Below, in pieces: positions 1 to 9,003 of a stretch of DNA of 64,000 bases; the first letter of the stretch is position 1; every line of letters starts with the position of its first letter. Source of the DNA: Pseudomonadota bacterium (GTDB lineage: Bacteria > Pseudomonadota > Gammaproteobacteria > Burkholderiales > SG8-39). The stretch is taken from NCBI GenBank assembly GCA_947455195.1, contig CANGMI010000005.1:254609-318608 (forward strand). The letters are read 5' to 3'. The notes below the pieces were generated by a model. The model ran no database searches and was not told where the DNA came from. It worked only from the letters and a program-made list of their open reading frames with translations. The position numbers were made by a program, and so were the translations under genes.

Positions 1-1391
1 ACGGTAGCCATCCCGACCACGCGTACCGGCAGGTTCGCGGCCGTCAGTTGCGCGTTCAGTTGCGCGAGGCGGCCCTCCCAGGTGGCATCGGCCTCGTCGT
101 AGAGTTGCCTGATGTCGGCATCATCCAGACGGTGCAGGAACGCATTCATCGATCCCATCACGTAGGGATGAGCGTTGAACGTGCCGCGTGCAAAGCAGAC
201 ATCGCCCGGGAGGTCGTCACGGTAGCGTTTCATGAATCGGGCCTTGCCGCAGACGACGCCGATGGGCAAGCCGCCCGCGAGGGTCTTCCCGTAGGTCACG
301 AGGTCGGCCTCGACGCCGAACCACGCTTGCGCGCCGCCGGCCGCCAGACGGAATCCGAGAAAGACTTCATCGAAGATCAGCGCAATGCCCTTGCGGGTAC
401 ACACCTCGCGCAACTGGATGAGCCACCGCCGGGTAGCCTCACGGTCGAAGGCCACCTGCCTGCCGCCATCGACCAGCGTCGAATCGGCCGGTGCGGCGCG
501 GTTCGGGTGCATGGCCTGGATCGGATTGACCAGCACGCAGGCAATGTCGTTGCGCCGTTCGAGCACACGCAGCGTGGCCGGGTGGCGCTCACGCAGGGTC
601 AGGGTGTCCGACGCGGGTGGCATCGGGTTGCCCGGGCCTGGCTGCACATCGTCCCACCAGCCGTGATACGCGCCCGCGAAGCGGACGATCTTTCGTCGCC
701 CGGTGTTGTAGCGGGCAAGGCGAACGGCCTGCATGACGGCCTCGGTTCCCGACATGTGGAACGACACCTCGTCCATGCCCGAAATCGCGCAGAGTCGCTG
801 CACGTTGTCGAGCACGCACGGGTGGTAGGAGCCGAGGACGACCCCGAGTTCGCGTCCGATGGTTGCGCCACGGTCCATGCAGTCCGTGTAGAACGCCTGA
901 CCAAAGACATTCACCCCATAGGAGCCGGTCACATCGAAGAACCGGTTGCCGTCCAGGTCGATCAGTTCCACGCCCTCGCTTGCCTGCAGGAAGCTGCCCA
1001 CCTGAACCTTGCTCGAGAAGACCTCGCGAAACTGGTAGGGCACCCGATAGCGGCTGATGAACTGCATGTCGGAGATGAGCGGGCGCGTCTGGGCGGTCAA
1101 GGCGAGCGTCTTTGGCGAGCGCGCGGTGAGGGTCTCGCCAAGGCGGGCCAGCGCGCTCCGGCGCTGGGCTGCGATCGGTGCCGGCGCCCCGTCCAGATCG
1201 TAGAAGCGATCGTCGGCGTAGCTGTAGCCGGGGAGCCAGCGGGCAAACCGCCTGGCCCAGCGCAGATGTCCGCCGAGCCCCGGGTGCTTGGCGAGCGACA
1301 GTTCGAGCCGCTGGCGGGCATGGCGCCACAGGACGAGGGCGAGCGCGGCGGTGGCAATGGATGTGATGACGGTGATCGACGAGTCGGGCAT
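1..1391 (-). CDS. Membrane-anchored class III aminotransferase, glutamate-1-semialdehyde aminomutase-like (3' end missing)
   Basis: PLP-dependent enzyme of the class III aminotransferase / glutamate-1-semialdehyde 2,1-aminomutase family. The frame starts at ATG 1391 with AGGAGG at 1401-1406 and runs off the left edge, leaving 463 residues. Visible marks are a phosphate-binding stretch MSGTEAVMQAVRLAR (213-227), AYHGWWDD (241-248), the IFDEV aspartate (D341) and the Schiff-base lysine in YGKTLAGG (K369). Relative to classical HemL there is an N-terminal extension of roughly 100 residues that begins with a hydrophobic segment (about 6-22), suggesting a membrane anchor with the enzyme facing the cytoplasm. 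It is divergent from a phosphatidylserine decarboxylase homologue with only about 50 bp between them, so the pair may serve an aminolipid or amine pathway rather than haem synthesis. That role is inference; the family call is firm. Confidence 0.85.
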   Translation of the reverse strand, partial: MPDSSITVITSIATAALALVLWRHARQRLELSLAKHPGLGGHLRWARRFARWLPGYSYADDRFYDLDGAPAPIAAQRRSALARLGETLTARSPKTLALTAQTRPLISDMQFISRYRVPYQFREVFSSKVQVGSFLQASEGVELIDLDGNRFFDVTGSYGVNVFGQAFYTDCMDRGATIGRELGVVLGSYHPCVLDNVQRLCAISGMDEVSFHMSGTEAVMQAVRLARYNTGRRKIVRFAGAYHGWWDDVQPGPGNPMPPASDTLTLRERHPATLRVLERRNDIACVLVNPIQAMHPNRAAPADSTLVDGGRQVAFDREATRRWLIQLREVCTRKGIALIFDEVFLGFRLAAGGAQAWFGVEADLVTYGKTLAGGLPIGVVCGKARFMKRYRDDLPGDVCFARGTFNAHPYVMGSMNAFLHRLDDADIRQLYDEADATWEGRLAQLNAQLTAANLPVRVVGMAT

Positions 1392-1444
1392 GGCAGTAGG
1401 CCTCCTGAGGATCCCCCCTTATATGACACGAGAATGAAGGATTG

Positions 1445-2347
1445 ATGACCATGCGTGATGTCCAGCGAAGTGGCTCCGGTGGCGCCCTGCGCCAAGCCCT
1501 GCGCCGAATGGCCACCCAGGAGGATCTGAACTTCCTCCTGACCAACCGCATTCCGCGCGCCGCCCTGACGCGCCTGATTGGCTGGGTCAGTCAGAGGCGT
1601 CATCCCTGGGTGCGCGATCTGTCGATCGCTGCCTGGCGCGCCTTTGCCGATCTGGATCTGTCCGAGGCTCGAAAGTCGCGTTTCGAGAGCCTGCATGACT
1701 GTTTCATCCGCGAATTGCGGCCGGGAGCACGTCCGGTCGACCCGGATCCGCAGGTTTTCGTCAGTCCGTGCGATGCGATCGTCGGCGCGCATGGTCGCAT
1801 CGTCGATGGCCAGGTCTTTCAGGCGAAGGGTTTCCCCTACACCATGGAAGATCTGATCGGGCCGATCGACTGGCGCAGCCACTGGCGCGAGGGTTCGTTC
1901 GTGACCTTGCGCATCACCTCTGCCATGTATCACCGCTTTCACGCCCCTTGTGACGCGCGCCTGCGGCGGGTGCGGTACTTTCATGGTGACACTTGGAATG
2001 TGAACCCGATCGCGCTCAAACGCGTCGAGCGTCTTTTCTGTCGCAACGAGCGGGCATTTCTGCAGTTGGACATCGCCGACGGGCAGCACGTGGTGGCGCT
2101 CGTGCCGGTGGCTGCGATTCTCGTGGCGAGCATTCGACTGCATGCGCTCGATACCCTGTTCTACAGCCGTTATCGCGGGCCGACCGATGTCGAACTCGAT
2201 CAGCCGGTCGCGCGCGGCGAGGAAATGGGCTGGTTTCAGCACGGGTCGACGATTCTTGTCTTTGTGCCGCCCGGGTTCGAGTTTGCGCCCGGCCTCTGCG
2301 AGGGGAAGACCATCCGCATGGGCGAAGCGTTGATGCGCATGCCCTGA
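1445..2347 (+). CDS. psd: Phosphatidylserine decarboxylase family protein
   Basis: Pyruvoyl-dependent decarboxylase; the family turns phosphatidylserine into phosphatidylethanolamine at the inner membrane. The 300-residue frame carries the self-cleavage site as HGST near the C-terminus (G267-S268), where the classical enzyme has LGST; the serine would become the pyruvoyl group of the small subunit. The conserved SPCDA (D110) and FHAP (H166) stretches of the large subunit are present. ATG 1445 is 4 bp after AAGG, and ATG 1451 (10 bp after it) is an equally good start. The N-terminus has no clear membrane anchor. It is divergent from the aminotransferase gene. It may be the housekeeping enzyme or a PSD-like decarboxylase with another substrate; family confidence is high, substrate confidence moderate. 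Confidence 0.88.
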   Translation: MTMRDVQRSGSGGALRQALRRMATQEDLNFLLTNRIPRAALTRLIGWVSQRRHPWVRDLSIAAWRAFADLDLSEARKSRFESLHDCFIRELRPGARPVDPDPQVFVSPCDAIVGAHGRIVDGQVFQAKGFPYTMEDLIGPIDWRSHWREGSFVTLRITSAMYHRFHAPCDARLRRVRYFHGDTWNVNPIALKRVERLFCRNERAFLQLDIADGQHVVALVPVAAILVASIRLHALDTLFYSRYRGPTDVELDQPVARGEEMGWFQHGSTILVFVPPGFEFAPGLCEGKTIRMGEALMRMP

Positions 2348-2433
2348 GCCGCCGCGCCTGCGGGTTGGCTGCATCCTGCGTGCACCAGGACAGCCGGTCA
2401 AGGGCCGTGGGGTTGCCCCAATTCGGTGCGTGC

Positions 2434-2450
2434 GGTGCCGGTACGGCACC
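2434..2450 (+). terminator. Hairpin after the psd-like gene
   Basis: Perfect inverted repeat GGTGCCG-GTA-CGGCACC about 85 bp after the decarboxylase stop and before the next operon. No T tract follows, so termination is only a possibility. Confidence 0.3.
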
Positions 2451-2589
2451 TGCCCATGCTGACTGATCGACGGTCGGGGTGCGGTGCGGGCACCGGTTGG
2501 GGGAGGATATCCCGCTGTGCACGGTAATTGCTTGAGGCGTGGCCAGCCCGCTTTCGATCGGCCCTGGTGATCCTCAAGGAGTTTCGCGC

Positions 2590-3648
2590 ATGTCCAAGCC
2601 CCCTTCATCCCCGACCCCGTCCCTGATCCACATCCCGGATGCGTCCGCCCCTGCCTCGGCGCCCCGTCGACGTCTCCTCGCAGCCGGTGCGGGCCTGGCC
2701 GTGGCGGCCGTGCTGCCGGCCCCGGCCATCGCGCAGAGTCTGGTGAAACTGAGCTTCCAGTTGTCGTGGATTCGCAGTGCGCAGTACGCCGGCTACCTGT
2801 CGGCCCTGGAAAACGGCTTCTATCGCGAAGTGGGCCTCGAACCCGAATTCGTCTCGGGTGGTCCGCAGGTCGATGCGGTCGCCAATGTGGCGGCCGGGCG
2901 CTCCCAGTTGGGTGATCGCCCGTCCTCTGCGCTGGCCGTGGGGCGCGACAAGGGCATCAAGCTGCGTGTTATCGGGACGGTGTTCCAGAAAAGCCCATTC
3001 TCCATCATGAGTCTGGAGTCCAAGCCGATCAACAACGTGAAGGAACTGGCTGGCAAGACCATGGCGATCTCGGTGTCCTCGGCGCCGCTCGTTCGACTGG
3101 TGCTGAAGGATGCCGGTGTCGATCCTGACACCGTCAACATCATTCCCGCTGGTGCCGATCCGGGGGCACTGGCCACCGGGCAGGTCGATGCCTACACCGG
3201 TTACCTGACCAATCAGGGCGTCATGCTGATGACCCGCGGGGTGAAATTGCACAACATCAACCTGTCCGATGTCGGGCTGCCCAATGCGGCTGGCACGCTC
3301 TACGGCCTTGACGATTACCTCGTCAAGAACCGCGCGACGGTCGTCAAGTTCCTGCGCGCTTCGGTGAAGGGATGGCGCTGGGCGCTGGACAATCCCGAGA
3401 AGGCAACGGCCATCATGCTGAAGATCGGAGCGCCCGGTCTGGACGAGAAGGCGGTGCTTACCGAAATCCGGTCGAGCCGTGAGTACATCTATGCGGGCAT
3501 GGGGACGAAGCAGGGGTTGCTCGCACTCGATATCGACTACTTCGGCAAGGAAATCGAGCTGCTGCGTCGAGCCGAACTGGTGAAGACGCCATTTACCGTC
3601 AACGATCTGCTCGATGCGTCCTACATCAACGAAGCACTGAAGGGGTAG
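2590..3648 (+). CDS. ABC transporter substrate-binding protein, NMT1/THI5 (SsuA/ThiY) type, Tat signal
   Basis: Periplasmic binding protein of the nitrate/sulfonate/pyrimidine-precursor ABC class, 352 residues. ATG 2590 follows AAGGA at 2577-2581; an in-frame GTG at 2539 has no such site. The N-terminus has a twin-arginine type signal (RRRLLAAG at about 26-33, then a hydrophobic run and AIA before QS at 48-49). The mature part starts with the family pattern KLSFQLSW, followed by GYLSALENGFY and the GGPQVDAVANVAAG phosphate/ligand loop. It heads an operon: the stop overlaps the GTG of the first amidohydrolase, and the ATPase and two permeases follow. The two hydrolases suggest a nitrogen-containing ring or amide substrate such as a pyrimidine or triazine-like compound; this is inference. 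Confidence 0.88.
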   Translation: MSKPPSSPTPSLIHIPDASAPASAPRRRLLAAGAGLAVAAVLPAPAIAQSLVKLSFQLSWIRSAQYAGYLSALENGFYREVGLEPEFVSGGPQVDAVANVAAGRSQLGDRPSSALAVGRDKGIKLRVIGTVFQKSPFSIMSLESKPINNVKELAGKTMAISVSSAPLVRLVLKDAGVDPDTVNIIPAGADPGALATGQVDAYTGYLTNQGVMLMTRGVKLHNINLSDVGLPNAAGTLYGLDDYLVKNRATVVKFLRASVKGWRWALDNPEKATAIMLKIGAPGLDEKAVLTEIRSSREYIYAGMGTKQGLLALDIDYFGKEIELLRRAELVKTPFTVNDLLDASYINEALKG

Positions 3649-5129
3649 TGGTGGCCTCCATTGCAGTCGGCCACCTGCTCGCTGAACCTGGCCGCCAGAA
3701 GGCGCTGGGTGCGGTGACCGTGGACGTGTGCGAGGGCCGGATAGCTGCCGTCTCTCCTCATTCGTCCCCGAGTGCGGCCGAGGCACGGCTTCTGGCGATG
3801 CCGCCCTTGGGAAATGCGCATGATCATGCACGCCTCTTTCGCAACGCCACGCTGGGGGCCGGTGGGCTGCCGTTCGAGGCGTGGACGCACGTGGTCGCGT
3901 CGGCGCCCCAGGTCGATGCCGGGCTTGCCGTGCGCGATGCACTGGCGCGTGCCGCGCTGGGTGGGCAAGGGGCGATGCTGCTGCATTACACCCGAGCCCA
4001 GGGGCTGGTGGATCCGTTTGCCGAGGCGCTTCAGGCCGCGCAGGCGATCGAGGCGGTCGGTATCCGGGTTGCCTACGCGGTCGCGCTGCGCGATCTGCCC
4101 GTGATCGGTCCGGGATCGAACGAGCAAGTGCTCGCCCAATGTTCGCCGGCGTTGCGGCATCTGCTGCGCGAGCGGCTGGCTGCCGCCACGGCTGTCACGC
4201 TGCCGGCACGCGAGCAGATTGCCTTCACGCGTGAATTGGCGCGCCAGATCGAAAGCCCGCTCATCCGCGTCCAGTACGGACCCTACGGGCTCGAGTGGTG
4301 CAGCACCGAACTCATCGAACTCACCGCGCAGGCGGCAGCCGAGGACGGTCGACGGGTGCACATGCATTTTCTCGAGACGCCCTATCAGCGTCAGTGGGCC
4401 GACCGACGCTATCCGCAAGGCGTGATCCGTTTCCTCGATGAGGTCGGGTTGCTCTCGCCGCGCCTGTCGCTGGCGCACTGCACCTACCTGCGTCCTGACG
4501 AGATGGAACTGCTTGCAGAGCGGGGCGTGACGGTCGTATCGAACCCGAGCAGCAACCTTGTGTTGAAGTCGGGCATTGCCCGGGTGCCGGCGATGCGTGC
4601 TGCCGGCCTGCGCGTGGCGCTCGGACTCGACGGCCTGGGTCTGGACGAAGATGACGATGCCTTGCGCGAGATGCGGCTCTTCATGCACCTGCACAAGGGC
4701 TGGGGTTTCTGCAACGCGGCCTCCGGCGAAGTATCGCCAGCCGACGCGTTCGATGCCGCACTGAAGAGCACCCGGCACGCCATGTTCGGCCTCGAGGACG
4801 GCGCGGTCATACGTCCGGGTGCACCTGCCGACCTGCTGGTGCTCGATTACGCGGCGATGGCCGACGATCTGCTGCTCGACGGGCTCGATGAGGCGGAGCT
4901 TGTCGCGGCGCGCGCTCAGCGGGCGCACCTGCGTCGCCTCGTGGTGGCCGGGCGCGATGTCGTGCGCGATGGCGAGATTGCCCGCTTTGATTATCCTGCC
5001 TTGCGTCGCGAGATGCTCGCCCAGGCGCGGGTGGCCGGGGGGCGCATCCGGCAGGCTTTTGCCCTGCGAGCCGACATCGAGCAGGGCCTGGGCGCCTTCT
5101 GCCGTTCATCGCTTCTCGGGTGCTGCTGA
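3648..5129 (+). CDS. Amidohydrolase, AtzA/TrzN/cytosine-deaminase-like (first of tandem pair)
   Basis: Metal-dependent hydrolase of the amidohydrolase superfamily, ATZ/TRZ type, 493 residues, probably cytosolic (no signal peptide). Metal ligands in order: H58 and H60 (NAHDH), H240 in HMHFLE, H277 in LAHCTYL and D328 in LGLDG, the usual set for mononuclear deaminases and chlorohydrolases. The N-terminal 55 residues and the C-terminal part form the small beta domain of the family. The start is GTG 3648, overlapping the binding-protein stop by one base; GTG 3651 is the alternative. It is followed one base later by a paralogue. The transporter context suggests hydrolysis of an imported N-heterocycle or amide. 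The exact reaction cannot be read from sequence. Confidence 0.86.
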   Translation: MVASIAVGHLLAEPGRQKALGAVTVDVCEGRIAAVSPHSSPSAAEARLLAMPPLGNAHDHARLFRNATLGAGGLPFEAWTHVVASAPQVDAGLAVRDALARAALGGQGAMLLHYTRAQGLVDPFAEALQAAQAIEAVGIRVAYAVALRDLPVIGPGSNEQVLAQCSPALRHLLRERLAAATAVTLPAREQIAFTRELARQIESPLIRVQYGPYGLEWCSTELIELTAQAAAEDGRRVHMHFLETPYQRQWADRRYPQGVIRFLDEVGLLSPRLSLAHCTYLRPDEMELLAERGVTVVSNPSSNLVLKSGIARVPAMRAAGLRVALGLDGLGLDEDDDALREMRLFMHLHKGWGFCNAASGEVSPADAFDAALKSTRHAMFGLEDGAVIRPGAPADLLVLDYAAMADDLLLDGLDEAELVAARAQRAHLRRLVVAGRDVVRDGEIARFDYPALRREMLAQARVAGGRIRQAFALRADIEQGLGAFCRSSLLGCC

Positions 5130-5130
5130 A

Positions 5131-6471
5131 ATGACGCCCATCACCGTTCAAGTCGATGAGGGGCGGGGGCGCTTGTCCATGCCGGCCCTGGCGAACGCCC
5201 ATGATCATGCGCGCACGTTTCGCTCGACCAGCCTCGGGGCTTTCAATGTCCCGTTCGAATCCTGGAATCCCATCGTAACGCGAGCGCCGCAGGTCGACGC
5301 CTGGCTTGCCGCTGCCGTTTCGCTGGCGCGTACTGCCCGCAGTGGTGTCGGCGCGATCATGGTGCACTACACCCGGGCCCAGCGCCTCACCGATCCGGTC
5401 AGCGAGGCCCGGCAGGTCGCTCTGGCGGCGAGCGATATCGGCGTTCGAATCGCCTTCGCCGTGGCCATGGGTGACATGAATCCGATTGCCTATGCGTCCA
5501 GCCCTCGTGTGCTCGAGCAATTGCGGCCCGCCATCCGTGATGAGGTTGCACGTCATCTGGACCGACCGGTTGCCTCGGCGGCAGAGCAGATCGCACTGGC
5601 TGACGAGATTGCTGCCGCGATCGACTCGCCGATGGTCACCGTGCAGTACGGACCGCGGGGCCCCAAGTGGGCCTCCAGGCCGATGCTCGAGGCCGTGGCC
5701 GAGGCATCGGCACGCACCGGGCGCCGGGTGCACATGCACTTTGCCGAGACCCGGTACGAGCGCGAGTGGATCGATGCCCATTATCCTGAAGGGGTCCTCA
5801 CGTATCTGGCCGATATTGGCCTCCTCTCGCCCCGACTCTCGCTGGCCCACTGCACCTGGGCTCGCGATGATGAACTCGAGCGGATGGCCGAGCACGGTGT
5901 GACCGCGGTGCTCAATCCGGGGTCGAATCTCACGTTGCGTTCCGGTATTGCGCCGGGCGCCCGCATGGCGATGTGCGGCGTACGCATCGCCCTCGGTGGT
6001 GATGGTCTTACCCTGGACGACGACGACGACATGCTGCGCGAGGCGCGCCTGGCCTGGCACCTGCACAAGGGCTGGGGATTCGAGGGCGGGCTTGGCGCTC
6101 AGCACGCCCTCCAGGCCGCCTGCCGCGGCGGCTATTTCGCGGTGACTGGCCAAGCGGGTGAAACCGTGTCCGATCGGGTCGAATTCGACCTGGGGCGGCT
6201 CGCTGATGATTTCGACATCCTGCCCTCCGACCCCGTCGAACTCGTTCTCGCGCGCGCTCAGGCGGCGCATGTGTCGCGGCTTGAGGTTTCCGGTCGTACG
6301 GTCATCGAGGCAGGACGATTCACCGGCATCGATTACCCGGCGCTGCGCGACGAACTCCTCGCCCAGGCGCGTTCGCGCAGCACCGAATTTGCGGCCTGGT
6401 ACGGGGTCGCGCGCCAGCTCGCCGAAGACCTGGGTCCTTTCTATCTCAAACGTCTGCACACCTGCGCCTGA
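5131..6471 (+). CDS. Amidohydrolase, AtzA/TrzN/cytosine-deaminase-like (second of tandem pair)
   Basis: Paralogue of the preceding gene with the same motif series (NAHDH with H24 and H26, HMHFAE, LAHCTW, GGDG followed by an unusual run of five aspartates). The start ATG 5131 lies one base after the upstream TGA. At 446 residues it is shorter because the N-terminus lacks about 35 residues that form the first beta strands in its neighbour. The high similarity over the whole catalytic barrel shows a tandem duplication within the operon. Two copies could work as a heterodimer, or could act on successive intermediates; the different N-termini favour divergence rather than simple redundancy. Substrate unknown. 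Confidence 0.86.
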   Translation: MTPITVQVDEGRGRLSMPALANAHDHARTFRSTSLGAFNVPFESWNPIVTRAPQVDAWLAAAVSLARTARSGVGAIMVHYTRAQRLTDPVSEARQVALAASDIGVRIAFAVAMGDMNPIAYASSPRVLEQLRPAIRDEVARHLDRPVASAAEQIALADEIAAAIDSPMVTVQYGPRGPKWASRPMLEAVAEASARTGRRVHMHFAETRYEREWIDAHYPEGVLTYLADIGLLSPRLSLAHCTWARDDELERMAEHGVTAVLNPGSNLTLRSGIAPGARMAMCGVRIALGGDGLTLDDDDDMLREARLAWHLHKGWGFEGGLGAQHALQAACRGGYFAVTGQAGETVSDRVEFDLGRLADDFDILPSDPVELVLARAQAAHVSRLEVSGRTVIEAGRFTGIDYPALRDELLAQARSRSTEFAAWYGVARQLAEDLGPFYLKRLHTCA

Positions 6472-6476
6472 CCATC

Positions 6477-7283
6477 ATGCCTGCCTCGATTGCCGTTCTC
6501 GATGTCATCAAGCGATTCCGCATGCGCGGCACCGACGTGCTCGCGCTCGATCATGTACGTCTGAAGCTGGATGCTGGCTGTTTCGGTGCCATCATCGGGC
6601 CGTCCGGGTGCGGCAAATCGACCTTGCTGCGCATGGTCGCCGATCTGTTCGAGCCGACCGATGGCCGCATCGACATCGGCGGTGCGCCGCCCTCGAGACT
6701 GAGGCGCGAGCATGCCATCGGGTTCGTGTTCCAGTCGCCCACCTTGCTGCCCTGGCGGACTGTCATTGACAACGTGCGGCTACCCCTGCGCATCGCCGGT
6801 ATCGCCGAGGCCGATGCGCCGCGAAAGCCTGCCGACCTCATCGGTCTCGTCGGTCTCAAGGGGTTCGAGAATGCCCTGCCAGGCCAGCTCTCCGGCGGCA
6901 TGCAGCAGCGCGCCGCCATTGCCCGCGCCCTGGTGATGAATCCGCAGGTGCTTCTGCTCGATGAACCCTTCGGGGCGCTGGACGAGATCACACGCCAGCG
7001 CCTGAATACCGAGTTGCTGCGGATCTGGGCGGAGTCGGGCACGACGGCACTGCTCGTAACACACTCGATTGCCGAGGCCGTGTTCATGGCCGACCGCGTG
7101 TTCGTGATGTCGCCTCGCCCGGGTCGCATCGAGACGACGATCGAAGTCGATCTGCCGCGGCCACGCTCGCTCGGCATGATGAATACGACAGCCTTTCACG
7201 CGATCGAGGGCGCCGTTCGCGAGGCCCTTTTCGCGCATGAGAGTCCTGACGCAGCTACCTCGGGTGGGGCCGATCGGCCATGA
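6477..7283 (+). CDS. ABC transporter ATP-binding protein, nitrate/sulfonate/taurine type
   Basis: Cytoplasmic ATPase subunit of the importer, 268 residues. Walker [10 protein letters not shown] is at 41-49, followed by a Q-loop FVFQSP, signature LSGGMQQR, Walker [14 protein letters not shown] and the switch histidine in VTHSIAEA, all canonical for SsuB/TauB-type ATPases. Start ATG 6477 lies 5 bp after the amidohydrolase stop. Its end overlaps the permease start by 4 bp (ATGA), so the two are translationally coupled. Confidence 0.93.
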   Translation: MPASIAVLDVIKRFRMRGTDVLALDHVRLKLDAGCFGAIIGPSGCGKSTLLRMVADLFEPTDGRIDIGGAPPSRLRREHAIGFVFQSPTLLPWRTVIDNVRLPLRIAGIAEADAPRKPADLIGLVGLKGFENALPGQLSGGMQQRAAIARALVMNPQVLLLDEPFGALDEITRQRLNTELLRIWAESGTTALLVTHSIAEAVFMADRVFVMSPRPGRIETTIEVDLPRPRSLGMMNTTAFHAIEGAVREALFAHESPDAATSGGADRP

Positions 7284-8041
7284 AGCGATTGCCTGCGTTC
7301 TGGTTGCCCGTGGTCACGACGCTCGCACTGTTGCTGATTGCCGAAGGGGCGCAACGGTCCGGGCTCTTTCCGATCACGGTGGCCGCGCCCTCGCAGGTCT
7401 GGCAGGTGCTCACCGGCAACCCGCGCCTGTTTGGCGAGACGGTCGTGCCGACACTCCAGGCGGCGATGCTCGGGTACCTGTGTGCGGCGGTGGCAGCGGT
7501 CGCGGCCGCTTCGGTGGCAACACTGGTGGCTGCCACCTGGACGCCGATCTACCGGTTCGGTGTTGCACTGTCGAGCATTCCGCTCACCGCGACGACACCG
7601 CTGCTGGTGGTCTGGATCGGCAATGGTCTGTCGACCCGGGTCCTCATCGCCGCACTGGCCTCCTATTTCCCCATTCTGGTGGGGGCGATGCAGGGATTCC
7701 GGGCCTTCGAGTCAACCAGTGCCGAACTGTTCCATGTGCTCTCGGCCAGCCCGCTCCAGCGCTTGAGACTTCTCGTGCTGCCCGCTTCGTTGCCGCTCCT
7801 CTTTGCCGGGCTCAAGATTGCGGCACCGTCGGCCGTTCTGGGCACCATCCTCGCCGAGTGGGCGGGTGCCGAGCGCGGCCTGGGGGTCCTCATGATCTAC
7901 GCGCTCGGTGCCTTCGATGTGCCCAAGGTGTGGTTTGCCGTCATCGCGTCCTGCGCGCTTGCTGCAGGGGTCTACGCACTGGCCGCCGCCATCGAGATGC
8001 GTGTCGTGCGCTGGCAGGCCGCCACCGTGCTCGAGGACTGA
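7280..8041 (+). CDS. ABC transporter permease, SsuC type (1)
   Basis: Inner-membrane subunit of the same importer, 253 residues, with about six hydrophobic segments. The coupling EAA-like loop lies at AELFHVLSASPLQRLRLLVLPASLP and is typical of the nitrate/sulfonate/taurine permease class. It starts inside the ATPase stop codon (ATGA) and is followed 4 bp later by a second, distinct permease, so the channel is a heterodimer rather than the homodimer usual for SsuC. Confidence 0.9.
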   Translation: MKRLPAFWLPVVTTLALLLIAEGAQRSGLFPITVAAPSQVWQVLTGNPRLFGETVVPTLQAAMLGYLCAAVAAVAAASVATLVAATWTPIYRFGVALSSIPLTATTPLLVVWIGNGLSTRVLIAALASYFPILVGAMQGFRAFESTSAELFHVLSASPLQRLRLLVLPASLPLLFAGLKIAAPSAVLGTILAEWAGAERGLGVLMIYALGAFDVPKVWFAVIASCALAAGVYALAAAIEMRVVRWQAATVLED

Positions 8042-8045
8042 TGCG

Positions 8046-8834
8046 ATGAGCGGACAACGACTGATGCCTCGTCCCGCCGGAGCCATCTCGGCAACATTGC
8101 GCAGTCTGGCCGGGGTTGCCGTTGCAATCGCCGTCTTCGTGGCCTTGTGGGCGCTGGTCGTTCACCAGTTCCAGATTCCCGCCTACATGCTCCCCGATCC
8201 CGCCGGGGTCTGGCAGGCACTGCTCTCGCATCGCACCAAACTCGGTCGAAACTTCTGGTTCACGGCCCAGAGCGCGCTCGCGGGTCTGGCCATCAGCACC
8301 ACATTTGCAATCGCACTTGCGCTCGCCTTCATCAACTCGCCGGCGGTATCGCGCGCGACCTTTCCGCTGGTCATTGCCCTGCGCACCGTACCGGTGATTG
8401 CCGTGGCACCGCTGATTACCCTCATGGTGGGCCGGGGGTTTGCCACCAGCGTGGTGGTCGTGACCATCGTGTCCTTCTTTCCGCTCCTGGTGAACCTGAT
8501 GCGTGGCCTGGGTTCGGTCGATCCGGGCATGGTCGAATTGATGCGCGTATGCGGTGCCAGTCGCTGGCAGCAGATCTGGGTGGTTCGGGTCCCCTGTGCG
8601 ATGCCGTACTTCTTCGCTGGCCTGCGCGTGGCCGGGTCGGCAGCCATCCTGGGGGCGTTGCTGGCGGAGTGGCTCACGGGCATGAAGGGCCTCGGTTACC
8701 TCATCATCGAGAGTGCCGAGTTGCGCGAAACAGAACTCATGTGGGTGGCGCTCTTCATCGGCATGACCATGGCGCTGGTGGTCTTCGCGATCACCTCGGC
8801 CGCCGAAAGGGCCACCCTGCACTGGAAGCGATGA
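8046..8834 (+). CDS. ABC transporter permease, SsuC type (2)
   Basis: Second inner-membrane subunit, 262 residues. ATG 8046 is preferred because it sits directly behind the first permease; the open frame extends upstream into that gene but that part has no membrane character. The EAA loop (VELMRVCGASRWQQIW) and the following WLTGMKGLGYLI are typical of the family. It is the last gene of the operon that starts with the binding protein at 2590. Confidence 0.9.
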   Translation: MSGQRLMPRPAGAISATLRSLAGVAVAIAVFVALWALVVHQFQIPAYMLPDPAGVWQALLSHRTKLGRNFWFTAQSALAGLAISTTFAIALALAFINSPAVSRATFPLVIALRTVPVIAVAPLITLMVGRGFATSVVVVTIVSFFPLLVNLMRGLGSVDPGMVELMRVCGASRWQQIWVVRVPCAMPYFFAGLRVAGSAAILGALLAEWLTGMKGLGYLIIESAELRETELMWVALFIGMTMALVVFAITSAAERATLHWKR

Positions 8835-8908
8835 CTCTGGCTCCTCCGCACCGTGTTGGTCATCCGCGGCGACAGGGTCTCGGTTAGAGTACGCACTGCC
8901 TGACCGTC

Positions 8909-8933
8909 GACCCGCCCGGCTGATGGTCGGGTC
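8909..8933 (+). terminator. Hairpin after the ABC operon
   Basis: Inverted repeat GACCCG ... CGGGTC with a 13-base loop, about 75 bp after the last permease and 70 bp before the next gene. No T tract; possible terminator. Confidence 0.25.
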
Positions 8934-9003
8934 TGCCGCTGTCTCGATCCAGCCACAGGCACAGTGCTGCACGAGCATCGGTTCCCCTCTGGAGGAAAGC
9001 TCG

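Noticed and set aside
48-1445. 465-codon plus-strand open frame at the left edge
   Set aside because: Antisense to the aminotransferase, whose lysine, aspartate and phosphate motifs are all in place on the minus strand.
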